64,000 bases of DNA from assembly GCA_024336345.1 (NCBI GenBank), contig JANFOG010000014.1, forward strand, positions 992,001 through 1,056,000. Direction: 5' to 3'. Below the pieces are notes generated by a model that had not been told where the DNA came from, did not search any database, and saw only the letters and a program-made list of their open reading frames with translations. Below are positions 10,893 to 21,962 of this stretch, in pieces. The DNA is from Mariannaea sp. PMI_226 (lineage: Eukaryota > Ascomycota > Sordariomycetes > Hypocreales > Nectriaceae). A program made the position numbers and the translations under genes. Numbering within the stretch: the stretch's first letter is position 1; each line of letters opens with the position of its first letter.

Positions 10893-12424
10893 ATGAAGGT
10901 CGCCCCTCTGGAGCTGGACCCAGGGGGTGATGTTGAGCTTGTTCTTGGGTTTGACGAGTCAATACCAGCCTATGAGTCTGAGCTGGGATGGCTCCAGCCA
11001 AAAAGTAAAGATGGACTAAAGCAGCTGACCAAACCCCAAGATTGGAGCCAGACGGTTCCAGAAGAGTCGCAGTCCGCGAATGATGAGCGCACGTCGTCTC
11101 CATTGCCACCAGAAGAGTTCTCCGATAGCTTTCTTCCCTATACCACTCAGGCCAAACCTTCAATCGATCACAAAACCAAAGATATTCCTGAGAATGATGT
11201 TCCGACGGATGTTATTCCCGAGGATGATATTCCGGATCATGATTGTCCGGAGGATGATTGTCCTCCTCCGGAGAGTCTACCAGGAGCTGATGAGCGTGAT
11301 ATTGTCGACGCTCCTGTAGCTATCCCCGAGCCAGAGGCTTTTCCTGAGCCTGCTGAGCCTACTGAGCCTGATATTTTTCCTGAACCTGATACTATTCCGG
11401 AACCCAGAGCCTCTCCTGCTCTCTCGGCCACCAACGACTCTGACGTCGCTAAGCTATCGGCGAACAACTTGGACCATGAGATACCAACTAGAGATATCGA
11501 GACTCCTGGTGAACTAGCAGTCCCCGAGACCGGCGCCGAAGAATACCAGCTCCAACTTCTCGTATCCTCGCGGCACCTGAGTCTCGCCTCCTCCGTATTC
11601 CGAGAACTTCTCGACCAACCACCGTCTGAGCCAGTCAATGGTGTTGACCAATCACTGCGAAGACTCATACTACCCAGCTGGGATCCCGAGGCTTTGCTCA
11701 TAGTCATGGATATCATCCATGGCCATCATCGGGATGTCCCCAGATCAGTCACCCTAAAGACCTTGGTAGACGTCGCTTTGATTGTGGATCATTACAGAAT
11801 TCACGAGATAACGGAAATTTTTAGTGAAATATGGATGCGAAATCTTCCGCAACCTCCTCCAGATGTCCATGGTAACCTGTCCATCGTCTATCTATTCTTG
11901 GCTTGGGTTTTCTCCGATATCGATCTTTTCAAGGCAATGACCGCATTGGCGATATTGCATTGCGAGGGCCCAATCAACACAATGCTTCTGCCAATCCCAG
12001 AAGCCATCTTGGGTAAGAAGGAGACGCTTTTCATCCACAAGGACTAATAACTAACGGTTTCATAGAGGATGTACTGGAGAAGCGTAGACAGCTACTGTTG
12101 AATCTTTTCGATATTCCTTATGAGCTTGTCGAGCGACTCCTTAACTCTACAGACTCAAGTTTCAATACATCAGGCCTGCTACTGGGCTGCCTCATCAGAG
12201 AGATGCATGCAAACGGGTTCCCTCTTTCCAAGCCAGAGAATTACGTATGGGAATTTAGCGTTATTCATCTCAAGAACACCATTCTGGGATTCCAGTCTCC
12301 TCAGGCTAACAAAAAAATGTATGGTACCATTCCAAGCTATGGCCTTCCATCTGCTGTCGAGGAGGTTCTGGCGGACCTCGAGGGGCTTGACTTGGAGGAT
12401 TATGTGCCCGCCAATGATAGATAA
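10893..12424 (+). CDS. BTB/POZ-like protein with a long acidic PEP-rich insert
   Basis: Exons 10893-12011 and 12066-12424 are separated by a 54-nt intron (GTAAGA..CATAG, branch CTAAC) and encode about 492 residues. The start (MKVAPLELDPGGDVELVLG) is the N-terminal strand of the fungal BTB proteins that usually run straight into a LVSSKHL..ASPVF helix. Here that helix (LLVSSRHLSLASSVFRELL) appears only near residue 220. In between lie about 190 acidic, proline-rich residues with repeats such as IPEDD, CPEDD, FPEP and IPEP. After the helix come the usual PSWDPEALLIVMDIIHGHHRDVP and LKTLVDVALIVDHYRIHEI segments. BTB proteins mediate dimerisation or Cullin-3 adaptor contacts; the partner is unknown. 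The first in-frame ATG was chosen because it opens the conserved strand. No kelch or DNA-binding domain is seen. Confidence 0.75.
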
Positions 12425-13421
12425 AGAAGTCAAACAGTCTTCATAGGGCGAGATTCGTTAATGTAAAATTGTGATAGGAAGGATCGAGAGAAGTTAGCTA
12501 GCGAAGGGAGGAACTGACAAAAGTGTCAATTACCGTTGTGTTATCTGCCGCAGTCTAGATGTGATTTATCTAACTCCTTTTTACGGCAATGATGATGAAT
12601 CCATGCTTACAAGCAGAAAGGAGATACGAAAAAAAGAGTGGCATACTGACTCAGCAAGGACCATCGTTTTGTTTGTAGCTAAGGTCCAGTCCAACAAACA
12701 CTCGAACTCGAATACATACACCTGAAATGCTTACCCGTTGCGAAAGCAGCTACCTGACACCAAAATCGACTCATTCCAACTGCCACCATCCCTAGTGAAG
12801 ATTGATAGACAGCTCTGTTGAACAAGTCATCCCCCTTTCCCAAGTGTTGAGCTTATGACAAAAGACTTCACCCGATCTTGTACGATCGTCATTTTCCAGC
12901 AGCACATCCAACTTTCACCTTTTCTCTATTTGGTTACATAACTTTCTCTCCCTCTACCTCTCCCTCTCCTTGTGCTCTATGTGAAGCCCTCCTGGTGGTC
13001 CCTCCCATAAGCGGGGGCGTCTTTAGGTGAGTTGCTGTTGTCATCGGACAATTGCTGGAATGTTCAAACTTCAATGTTTGATTTTGTTGAGTGTAAGTTC
13101 CTCATATTTTTTTTCCTTTGTCTCGGAATCAACTTCAGTTGTAGTTTTCTCCATTTGAGTTAAAAGCTGTTGATGAAATCCTTCGCAATTTTTCGTCGCT
13201 AGCCCGGGCTCTACCCATACCTTTCATCTTCCCTTTCGGACTTTCCGAGCTAATATTTTCGTATTAACTTCAGTTTTTGCTATTACCAGTCCTGAAGGAG
13301 TGAAAGTTGATGCTCAGTATCTTTCTCAGAATTACTGCTCGATGCCTAGGAAGCATTTGTTGAAAGTTTTGAACATTTCGCCTCCTATGAATGACAGGAT
13401 CTGTCGAGGTACTAACCCTCG
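12425..13421. other. Convergent intergenic region
   Basis: A 1-kb spacer lies between the 3' ends of the BTB gene (+) and the CCCH gene (-). It is pyrimidine-rich around 12930-12980 (CTCTCCCTCTACCTCTCCC) and T-rich at about 13105. No gene is supported. Confidence 0.4.
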
Positions 13422-15029
13422 TTAAATGCTCGCACCTTCGTCATCCCCTTCGAAGGTCAGTACGCCGTTGGCGTCTCCATCAAAGTCATGATCATGATCA
13501 TGATCGTGGTCATGCTCATCATCCCAACCTGCCGTTGATGGATCTGTCGTCGTTGAAATCGAAGCCGGGACGTAGTCAGCGACCGTAAAGTCAGCCAAAC
13601 ACATGGAGGGAGGGAATCGACAATAAGCCTTTCCACCGCGGCGTTTGCAGTCTACCCTTTGGCAAACATGGCCAAATACGCAATTAAGCCTTCGACAAGC
13701 ACTGCGTTTTGGACATGGAACTGAGCGAGATAATGCTTCCAAGGCTGGCTTAAGTTCTTCAGGGATGGGGTTGTGGTCAAATTCGCACTCCTCATTCGGG
13801 CAGTAGCCTGTTAGTTGCTTTTGATTACAGAGCTTCCTTTGTCCGGGAGCCGGCTTAATCCGTCTTAAGACATCTGGAGTTGGAGGCACAATATATGCGT
13901 CAAGTCGGTCTTGGTATCCGTTAACAGCGATGTGGTCCTCCGGAATATCATGTGGTCTTGGTAACAAAGCGATATCATTATTAGAGTCGTAGGGAACAGG
14001 GGTACGGGCCTGGGTGTTGCTAGGCTCGTTGTCTGACCGCCAACTGTGACTTTTATAAGATGGCGGCGAACCGTTGCGGCCCAGATGTGATGCCGATTTG
14101 GGATCGATATGGCTGTGTCTGCAGGAACTACCATATCGACATTTACCAAGCATATTGAATTGGCAAATCTTTATGCCATTAATTGGAGACGTTGCTCTTT
14201 GTGGCAGTGGGTTTGTGCCTATTTGTGCCGAGGATTTGCCCATTGTGATTGAGGTCTTCTTGGTAGTTTGAGCTGATGCGGGAGGGGAGGCCAAAGGTGA
14301 GGAACGGAATACCCCAGGGAAATCTTCAACATTCATGCTCAGTTTGTCAAATTCAGGATGGAAGCGTGCGCTTGGTGTTCGAACTAAGGTAAATCTCTCG
14401 GTATTACCCCGAAAGGGAGTAAGGTCGGAGATGTAGCCCACGTCATGGCATGCGGCGAAATAGATGTGTTTACACTGGGCGTTGTCGGCGTAAAGTCGTA
14501 ATAATGCCTTCAGCTTGAAGTCCGCATTCTCCTTTAGCTCGCCGGCATCCACGAAATCAGTCAGACCATATGATCTGTTGAAGCCTGAGGTGAATGGTGC
14601 CAGTGACCTCTTCTCGGCACCACAAAGTCCATTCTTATAAAGGCATTTTGACAAGCCTACGAGGTCAGCATATACTCGAACCATGACCTCACATCCCTCC
14701 AGGCCCTTGCGCCGCAGGCTCATCTTGACAGTATCGTTTAATTGCTTGGCTGCTCTGCTCCCTCCTTCTTCCCCATGGCTGACAAAGGCTTCATCAAAGA
14801 CATAGCCATCTCCATCGATAACGACAAGGGCGAAAGGGTTGCGCTCCTGGCCACGGGCCATTTGTTTATAGCGCTCACGACCCTCCCGTTCCTCTTCATA
14901 GTCGCTCTTCAGACGCTTGTAATCCTGAATCAGCGCCGAGTACCGGTCGAGAATTTCCGAGAGAGTGTCATCCTTTTTGTATTCAGCAAGCTGCTCAGCC
15001 GCTTTCTCGATGGCCTCATCGGGAAGCAT
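13422..15029 (-). CDS. CCCH zinc-finger protein with an N-terminal fungal NYN-like/DUF7923-type domain
   Basis: A single exon encodes 535 residues from the ATG at 15029; the frame's upstream opening is only a GTG. Residues ~1-60 are helical and charged, likely a coiled coil (LSEILDRYSALIQDYKRLKSDYEEER). Residues ~65-230 form a conserved domain beginning NPFALVVIDGDGYVFDE and including RVYADLVGLSKCLYKNG and KHIYFAACHDVGYISDLTPF, a layout resembling NYN-type nucleases with acidic residues. Three CCCH-type fingers follow: CQFNMLGKCRYGSSCRHSH, CNQKQLTGYCPNEECEFDH and CPKRSACRRLNCVFGH. The C-terminus has a DHDHDHDH run. The family is annotated widely as CCCH zinc-finger DNA-binding proteins, but an RNA-binding or nuclease role is equally likely. 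An oligo(A) tract immediately precedes the ATG. Domain names are from memory. Confidence 0.85.
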   Translation of the reverse strand: MLPDEAIEKAAEQLAEYKKDDTLSEILDRYSALIQDYKRLKSDYEEEREGRERYKQMARGQERNPFALVVIDGDGYVFDEAFVSHGEEGGSRAAKQLNDTVKMSLRRKGLEGCEVMVRVYADLVGLSKCLYKNGLCGAEKRSLAPFTSGFNRSYGLTDFVDAGELKENADFKLKALLRLYADNAQCKHIYFAACHDVGYISDLTPFRGNTERFTLVRTPSARFHPEFDKLSMNVEDFPGVFRSSPLASPPASAQTTKKTSITMGKSSAQIGTNPLPQRATSPINGIKICQFNMLGKCRYGSSCRHSHIDPKSASHLGRNGSPPSYKSHSWRSDNEPSNTQARTPVPYDSNNDIALLPRPHDIPEDHIAVNGYQDRLDAYIVPPTPDVLRRIKPAPGQRKLCNQKQLTGYCPNEECEFDHNPIPEELKPALEALSRSVPCPKRSACRRLNCVFGHVCQRVDCKRRGGKAYCRFPPSMCLADFTVADYVPASISTTTDPSTAGWDDEHDHDHDHDHDFDGDANGVLTFEGDDEGASI

Positions 15030-17522
15030 TTTTTTTTTTTTGCTTTCGTCGACACGCACACGCCCAGCTTTCAGTGACGAAGAAGCTCGCCTGCTAGGCC
15101 GATGGCTGGACCTGTCTCCCCCGGGGAGCCTTGTTGTGAAGAACAGGGGCAGATCTGAACGAAGTGAAGTGAAATGAAAGAAAAAGAAAACAAAATGGAA
15201 CAGCGCCTAAACTCAACGACGACCGAGCCCGAGACTACAGCGAGCGGGCGTTGAGAGAAGGGCAAAATGACGCAAACACAAAGCAGTATTTCGGGAGAGA
15301 AGAAGGAAATCTGGGTAGGGCGAGGCGCTAGCTTGTACGCTTATGTTATGTACCAATGGGTCAGGTGACGGGCCTACGTGTTCAATTGCGGGGACGAAGA
15401 GTGTCACCGGCATCTTCTCGATGGTGCGCTGGTATTGCTTGGTTGTTATTTATTTATTGTCTTCTTTTCTTTTTATGAGATGGACGAGGCAGGTTGTCAG
15501 TCACGATAACCAAGTGATGGGTGAACTGACTTAAGTTCCCGGGTCCTTTACCCACTGTGCCTATCCCTCCTTCGTACGTCCTTAATGTATGGGACCTTGC
15601 TTGCACGCCCCTCTACCTAGGGAGGTAGTTAATACTTGGGTGCGGGTCATTTTCACTGATCCCTGCGGTTATAAAATAAGGCCAAATATGACCAAAGCCA
15701 TGGATGGCAAGCCTTCGACTGACACGGCGCCCAACATCAGTTTGCCTGCCATTCCTGGTTGACTCCAAAAATGATCTGGAGGGCAAAGTGGGCAGGGCAA
15801 GCAGGGCAGGCAGACGAGAGTGTGGGTGAAATGCCCAACCCAACCCTGACCTTTGACCAGGCAGGTTTTTTTTCTGGGTCTTGATCATGGGTAAAGACGA
15901 ATCAGAGCGCTACCATTTGGTAGTGAGCATACCACACGGTTACCTAGTTTGACAATCGGTCGAATGAGGAGACTCTGGGCTTTGGTCTAGTTGCTTCTAG
16001 CAGTTGGTCTGTCCCCCAGCTCCAAGTATTGCTTCTAATCAGTAAGAATAGGTATGAATTCCTATATTCAAGCAGTCTACTCCGCATAGCCTGCCTAGCT
16101 AGCATCGCAAAAGAAAGACTAGTACATAGCTATGCGTTTGAATTTACCTTGAGAATAATCTAAACATCTGTGGCCATGGTTGCTAGCGTCTCCGCCGTGG
16201 TTTGAACAGAAACAATAGATATAGCGCGTGCATGTTACATAGGTGGCACTTTGTATATAGATTAGAGAGAGCATTACATTCAAATTTCTTCTATTGTCTT
16301 CTATTGTCTTCTATTTGACTTGATCCTCGACGTTGCAAAAAAACATCAGTCATCAATCTCACAGGGCCTGTTCAACCGTCCCTCCCAGCAAAGGTGGTGG
16401 AAAACACAATTTGGAAGATTCAATAATAATGTAAGTGATGTAAGCGATTGATTGTACTTTCCGTTCAGGCAAACAGTAGAGCTAATCAGCACGCACTATA
16501 ACTTGCGAGATCGGCCGAAAATAAATGCTTCTAATCACAGGAAGCAGAGCAGGTTTGCCCCCGTCTCGTTATTGGAATGGCTCAATACACTTCCAGCAGC
16601 TCTCGAAGTTCCTCTTGTCGTCCCTCTCCCCCCATTTTTCAACCTCTTGTGTTGGTGTCGTAACGCACGGTCCAGCTTCTGAAAATTGGACGGAAAATGC
16701 TTAATTGACCCAATCAGGATACCAGAACGAACTTGGACGACGCAAATTCGGTAATCTTAGCCTCAGCTCAGTGCCACGAACATGCCCAAACAAGTTTAGC
16801 TCAGCCAGGTATGTTGACACCGTCTCATAGACTGTGGGTAGACTAGACGAACGTCTCATCAAATACGTTGGATGAGCTCCAAAAGCCACTTATCTCGTAC
16901 AACCCAGGTCCTGCAATCGACAACTGTCTCCTCACTTGTCTCGTTACTATACCATATGCTTTTGCCCCAGCTTGTAGTGATTGATAGTGGGAGCCTCTAG
17001 AGTGGTAGCTGCGATAGACACCTGAACGCAAGACTTCATGGATGGAGCCTCATATTCCCCATATTCCCCATATTTCACGAAGGATGCAGACCACCGACTG
17101 AACAATACCTTTAGGGCGCGTATTCCTCTCTACCTGAACCCGAAACACGACGTTCAAATTCCCTGAATAAAGGGCGATGGTCAAGCCTGGTCTAGATAAT
17201 ATCAAACTCTACCAGAACTGAAAGCCTCTGAAGACAATACGTCTGTCCTCCGTCAACCTCGACGTCATCGTATGTCCCCTATCGAAGAAAAAGGAATGTA
17301 ATAAAGCGAGCAGATGGGGGGGGGGAAAGGCAATTCTGGAACCTCTAGAAGCAAAGCATTCTGTGATCAACACCAAGCTGCAATAGGACACGTCGGTTAT
17401 GATGTCAGATAAAATATATAATTGGTGATATCAACGGACTAATTATTTAGAATCAGAAAGTCTTTGCAGGCTAAATGAGAGTTTACGTCATCCTGGGGGA
17501 GCGATAAACATCTCTATCATTA
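15030..17522. other. Long intergenic region upstream of the CCCH gene
   Basis: A 2.5-kb spacer lies between the 5' end of the CCCH gene (-) and the 3' end of the sugar transporter gene (-). Small repeats are visible: TTCTATTGTC three times near 16289-16315 and CATATTCCC twice near 17050-17072. A poly-G run (nine G) lies at about 17315. Frames at 15071-15265, 15613-15888 and 16452-16682 have no domains. No gene is supported, although a non-coding transcript cannot be excluded. Confidence 0.4.
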
Positions 17523-19458
17523 TCAATTTCCCTTGGTTTTCTCACTCTCCTCCTCCTTCATCTCAGCAAACGTTTGACCATCCTTAACCATCATCGTCAC
17601 GTCTTGGCCCTTTAGGAACTCATCCAGCTCTCGGCGTTGGGCATCAGTCACATCGTTGATGTGCACGGCAACATCATCACCAAACTGGGCCGAAATTTCT
17701 TCGAGAGACAACCTGGCAGTTTCGGGAAAGAAGAAGTACACGATGGGAATGAAGAAGATGCACCAGGCAATAATGACCAAGTAGTACTTCCACCCAACCT
17801 GTTCGATTCCGATGGGTGCAGTCTGGAGTAAGATAATGGTGGATGCGAACTGGCCGAAGAGTGAGAAACCCATTCCAATAGGTCTGATTTCAGTAGGAAA
17901 GATTTCTGAAACGTAAATGTACATGGTAGTGTCGCAGAGGGTACTGTCGCAGTTGAGACTAATTAGCAAGCCGTGCCATTGCAGAGCACGAGAATGTATA
18001 TGTTGTAACTTACCCTTGGAATGCAAGATAGAGGAACACGAAGAAAACCCCGGCAGCGTTTCCGGCTTTGTTTGTCGTACCGCTATATTCCGCAATGCAT
18101 CCAACGAGCCCAGAAGTCGTGAACAGGCAGCCGAACAAGCCAACCATAAACATCCATCGTCGGGAATTGATCTGATCGTGGAGCCAGGCACCGAGCGGGT
18201 TGTAAATGACACCCGCAGTTGTCAGCCAGAGGGCGGAGAGGAGCAGTGGCATGGAGCCGGTCTGACCAAGGTTGGTGTAGAGAATGACAGAATAATTGTT
18301 CTAGGTCAGAGTCAGCAATTGCTTCTTTGGGGGCTCGCGGTCGCTGATCTCAACAATTCGAACGTACAATGACTAGAGGTCCAGCAAATTCAGCACCCCA
18401 CTGAGTGAGAAACCCGATGATCATTCGCTTTCTGTAGCTCTTCTTCTTGATTACGGCCGTCCAAGGTGTGCACCCAATTGCCTTGAGCTTCTCAGTGTCC
18501 AGAGCAATCTGCATCTTGACCTGATACAGCTCTTCCTTGGCTGTGAGATCGTCAGGGTCCTCGGGAGACTTTCGGAGGGCCTGGAGGACTTTCCACGCTT
18601 CCTCGACCCTCCCTTGTTGCAGCAACCATCGGGGTGAGCGAGGGATCCAAATGCTAGTGATGAGAAGCACAAGGGGAGAGAGGCACTGCACGCAAAGAGG
18701 AAAGCGCCATGCGAATGAAGCATTCTTGTCAGTGGCAAAGTAACACGCGTAGCCCAACCAGCCGGAGAGCATGTAGCCAAACACGAGGAATATGGCATGG
18801 TGTCCAACCAACCAACCTCGTTTATTCGGCGGTGCCAGCTCAGAGAGGTACATTGGACAGGCGGTGCTTAGGATTCCAATGCCAAGGCCGGAAATGACCC
18901 TACCAACATGGAACATGCTGATCGTTTATTGATGAGCATAAGATGACGAGTAGGATTGAAGATGATGATGGTTGGGAAACTCACGCCAGGTTTGCCGCAC
19001 CGCCTTGCAATGCACCCCCAAGCACCGCACATGCGGCGCCGATCTGGATGGAGGTCTTGCGACCAAGTGCGGTAGCCGCCCACATAACAAACAGGCTTCC
19101 CACAGCGCCACCGGCGCTGTATAAGCCATTAGATGTAGCAATGGCGTTTGCAGTCTTGCCTCCGTATCCCGGCTCACCTTGCTGGGGGAGGTCGAAGAAG
19201 GCGTACCATCCTGGCTGGCCGATGGTACTACCGATGATTGCAGAGCAGTAGCCATATGTCTGGAGTTTGAGGGAAGAAAAAAAATTCTTGTTAGCGAAGA
19301 GTTCAATATCTAAGAAGAAGAATAAAATAAAATAAAATATAAGGTCTTAAGAGGGAGAGGGTTCTTACAAAGGAACCAAAGGCAACCGCGATAGTCACAA
19401 GCCTGTTGTACAGGGTTGTTCGCGAACGGCGACTCTGAGAGTTGACTTTGAGCGACAT
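17523..19458 (-). CDS. MFS sugar transporter
   Basis: Five exons (19458-19369, 19259-18985, 18917-18368, 18300-18014, 17943-17523) with four 67-109-nt introns assemble without frame breaks into 540 residues. Sugar-porter features are present: a first helix running across the first splice (RLVTIAVAFGSF|TYGYCSAIIGSTIGQPGWYAFF), GRKTSIQIGA at the loop 2-3 position, GRVISGLGIGILSTACPMYLSELAPPNKRG, PRSPRWLLQ and, after helix 6, a long central loop. The second half carries YTNLGQTGSMPLLLSALW, a GR-like NSRRW loop, YVSEIFPTEIRPIGMGF, and PETARLSLEE in place of the usual PETKG. It should be a proton-coupled plasma-membrane sugar or polyol carrier; the substrate is not predictable. It is divergent from the aldehyde dehydrogenase gene across a 642-bp promoter. 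Confidence 0.9.
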
Positions 19459-20100
19459 GATGAAGTCTGGCAAGTCAATTGACCAGAGGAAATTTGCAAA
19501 AGGTCGGTCGGCATGGTAAATATCTTCTCTCAAAACATACCGCATATGCAAAGGGAGTGAGCCGGCAAGCACACGGGCACACGGCACTCGCCCACGGGGC
19601 CCCGCCGGGGGTCTCACAACGTCAGGCCGTCATGTCCCTCGACGGACGCCAACCACCCAAATTGAGGATAGTCAGACAATGGTTCGAGAAACCAGGTTAA
19701 GCGTCCTTCGATCCATCCCAGTACCTAGTTCCTGGGGGCGGAGACGGTGTGTGGTGGCGTGGCTGTCGCGGAGCGTACCACCCGCAGGCTTGAGGTCAAG
19801 GCAGAGACGTAGCAGCAACAACTCACAGCGGCCCCGCATCTCCATGTCACGGATACTATGCTATGCCTTCATCATCACCGGCATCGGGTAACCAAGCCAA
19901 CCATCTATAGCCTAGGACATTTCGATTGAGCGGTACGAATACAGTGGGCAGCTTCATGTGACAGCATATCTCTACCAACACTAAAACCTTCAGCACACCT
20001 TTTTTTTTTTTCTCCCCGGCGAACGACGCGCAGTCAATTGATCAGGTGGTAGACACCAAATTCTTTACTCTACTCAAGACCAACACGGCCAGTCCACTGC
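19459..20100. promoter_or_regulatory. Shared promoter of sugar transporter and aldehyde dehydrogenase genes
   Basis: This 642-bp region separates two divergent start codons. It contains five matches to the CreA carbon-catabolite repressor consensus SYGGRG (either strand): 19600-19605, 19605-19610, 19732-19737, 19832-19837 and 20014-20019. About 2.5 would be expected by chance at 50% GC, so enrichment is modest. A T-rich run lies at about 20000-20011, close to the dehydrogenase start. Confidence 0.45.
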
Positions 20101-21746
20101 ATGGCTACCATGTCCGCCAACCACACCGACACTCTCCCCTTCGAGTTGGCCGACAGGTCCCTCGCTCAATTCGACTGCCAGGTCCATGGAAAATCCATTC
20201 CTGCAAAGTCTGGTGCCCGCTTCAATGTTGTTGACCCAGGCTCCGATCAAGTATGGACCTCATGCCCGGACTGCAACGCTGACGACGTCGACGATGCAGT
20301 CCAGTCCTCTTACGAGGCCTTCCGGCAATATTCCGCATGGACCCCTAGACAGCGGTCTCAGTGCCTAATGAAGTGGCACCAACTTATCATCGAGCATCGC
20401 GATGATTTGGCCAAGATTCTCGTCTACGAGACAGGGAAGCCTTTGGCCGAAGCATATGGCGAAATTGACTACGCAACCACCTTCACCTGGTGGTTTGTCG
20501 GCGAAGCTGAGCGGGTTCAGGGAACAACAATCAGCTCTGCCATTCCAGGTCGTCGCGCCTTTACCATCAAACAGCCCATTGGCGTCGTCGCTGCTTTGGT
20601 GCCTTGGAATTTTCCACTCGCCCTCATTCTGCGCAAGGCCAGCGCTGCATTGGCTGCAGGATGCACCATGGTTGTTAAACCATCCCCGGAGACGCCTGTT
20701 TCTGCACTCTCCCTTGCTCGCCTAGCCCTCCTCGCAGGGTTCCCGCCCGGGGCCCTGAACGTCCTTACCACGAGCCTTGAGAACACTCCCGCAGTAGCGG
20801 AGGCCCTATGCCTGCACCCCTTGGTCAAGAAGGTGACTTTCACAGGAAGCACCCGTGTCGGCAAAATAATTGCCGGGTTATGTTCCAGGAATCTGAAGAA
20901 AATCACATTGGAGTTGGGTGGAAATTGCCCGTTTATTATCTTTGACGATGCCAATCTTGATCAAGCCCTGGCACAGCTCATGAACCTCAAATGGAGACAC
21001 GCAGGCCAAGCATGCGTGTCCTCAAATAGATTGTACGTCCAACGTGGTATCTACGAAAAATTCACCGCCAGTCTTGTTAAAAGCACTTCCGTGTTGAAGG
21101 TTGGTCATGGGATGGAAGATGGCACAACTCTGGGACCCGTGACAACTCCAAGAGGCCTAGATAAAGCAGAAGAGCTAGTCAGAGATGCCATCTCCAAGGG
21201 TGCCAGACTTGTTCTTGGAACCGGTGAACGAAAGCAACCATCTGAGGGTCAGAGTGGGGGCGGATATTTCATGAATCCGTCGATTCTCTTGGACGTTACA
21301 GATGAAATGCTCATGAGCCAAGATGAGATATTTGCTCCCGTTCTGGGCGTGTCAGTGTTCGACACGGAAGCTGAAGTGATCCAAAGAGCCAATGATACAA
21401 GCATGGGATTAACGAGCTACGTGTTCACCAAGAACGTTGATCGACTATGGAGGATGTTCGAGAAGTTGGAGGCTGGAATGGTTGGACTGGTAAGTTTGTT
21501 TTCTCTATTTTCTCCACTTCACAGGGCCACAACCACACACACACACATACAACTAATGAGAGAGATGGAGAGAGGCAGAAAATGCATGCTAACTTTCATT
21601 TCCAGAATACAGGTAACAATTCCTCGGCAGAGGCGCCTTTTGGAGGAATCAAGGAAAGTGGGTGCGGAAAGGAGAGTGGAAAGGACGTCGCTATTGATGA
21701 GTTCATGATTACAAAGTCCGGCACCCTGACTCTGGAAGATGCCTGA
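20101..21746 (+). CDS. Succinate-semialdehyde dehydrogenase-type aldehyde dehydrogenase
   Basis: Exons 20101-21489 and 21606-21746 flank a 116-nt intron (GTAAGT..TTCCAG) and encode 509 residues of the NAD(P)+-dependent aldehyde dehydrogenase superfamily. The cofactor and active-site motifs are intact: GVVAALVPWNFPLALILRK, KPSPETPVSAL, FTGSTRVGKII, the general-base Glu in LELGGNCPFIIFDDA, and the catalytic Cys in GQACVSSNR. The C-terminal signature FGGIKESGCGKES is completed only after splicing. The pattern is closest to succinate-semialdehyde dehydrogenase (GABA catabolism to succinate), but related short-chain aldehydes are possible. No mitochondrial presequence is obvious, so the protein is probably cytosolic. 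ATGs at 20101 and 20110 are both in frame; the first is used. It is divergent from a sugar transporter and convergent with ERG24. Confidence 0.88.
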
Positions 21747-21962
21747 TCCAACAACTCCAGACTATCAGTTAAAAGCATTTGGAGCACTAAGACTTTCTCT
21801 TGTTTCCATCTCCTCCAAGCGACTCGAATTTCTTCTTTTTTTTTTTTTTGTCGTCAAAATTTGCTACTGCCGCCTTCAATAGCATCAGGTCGTTACAGGC
21901 GGAAGTTGCCTTCTTAAATCAAGGTCTAACTGTCCCATAGTTGTAGCCCCTACAGGTTTTCT

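Noticed and set aside
11237..11716. 159-codon minus frame
   Set aside because: Antisense to the PEP-rich insert of the BTB gene; Ser/Gly composition is produced by the repeats.
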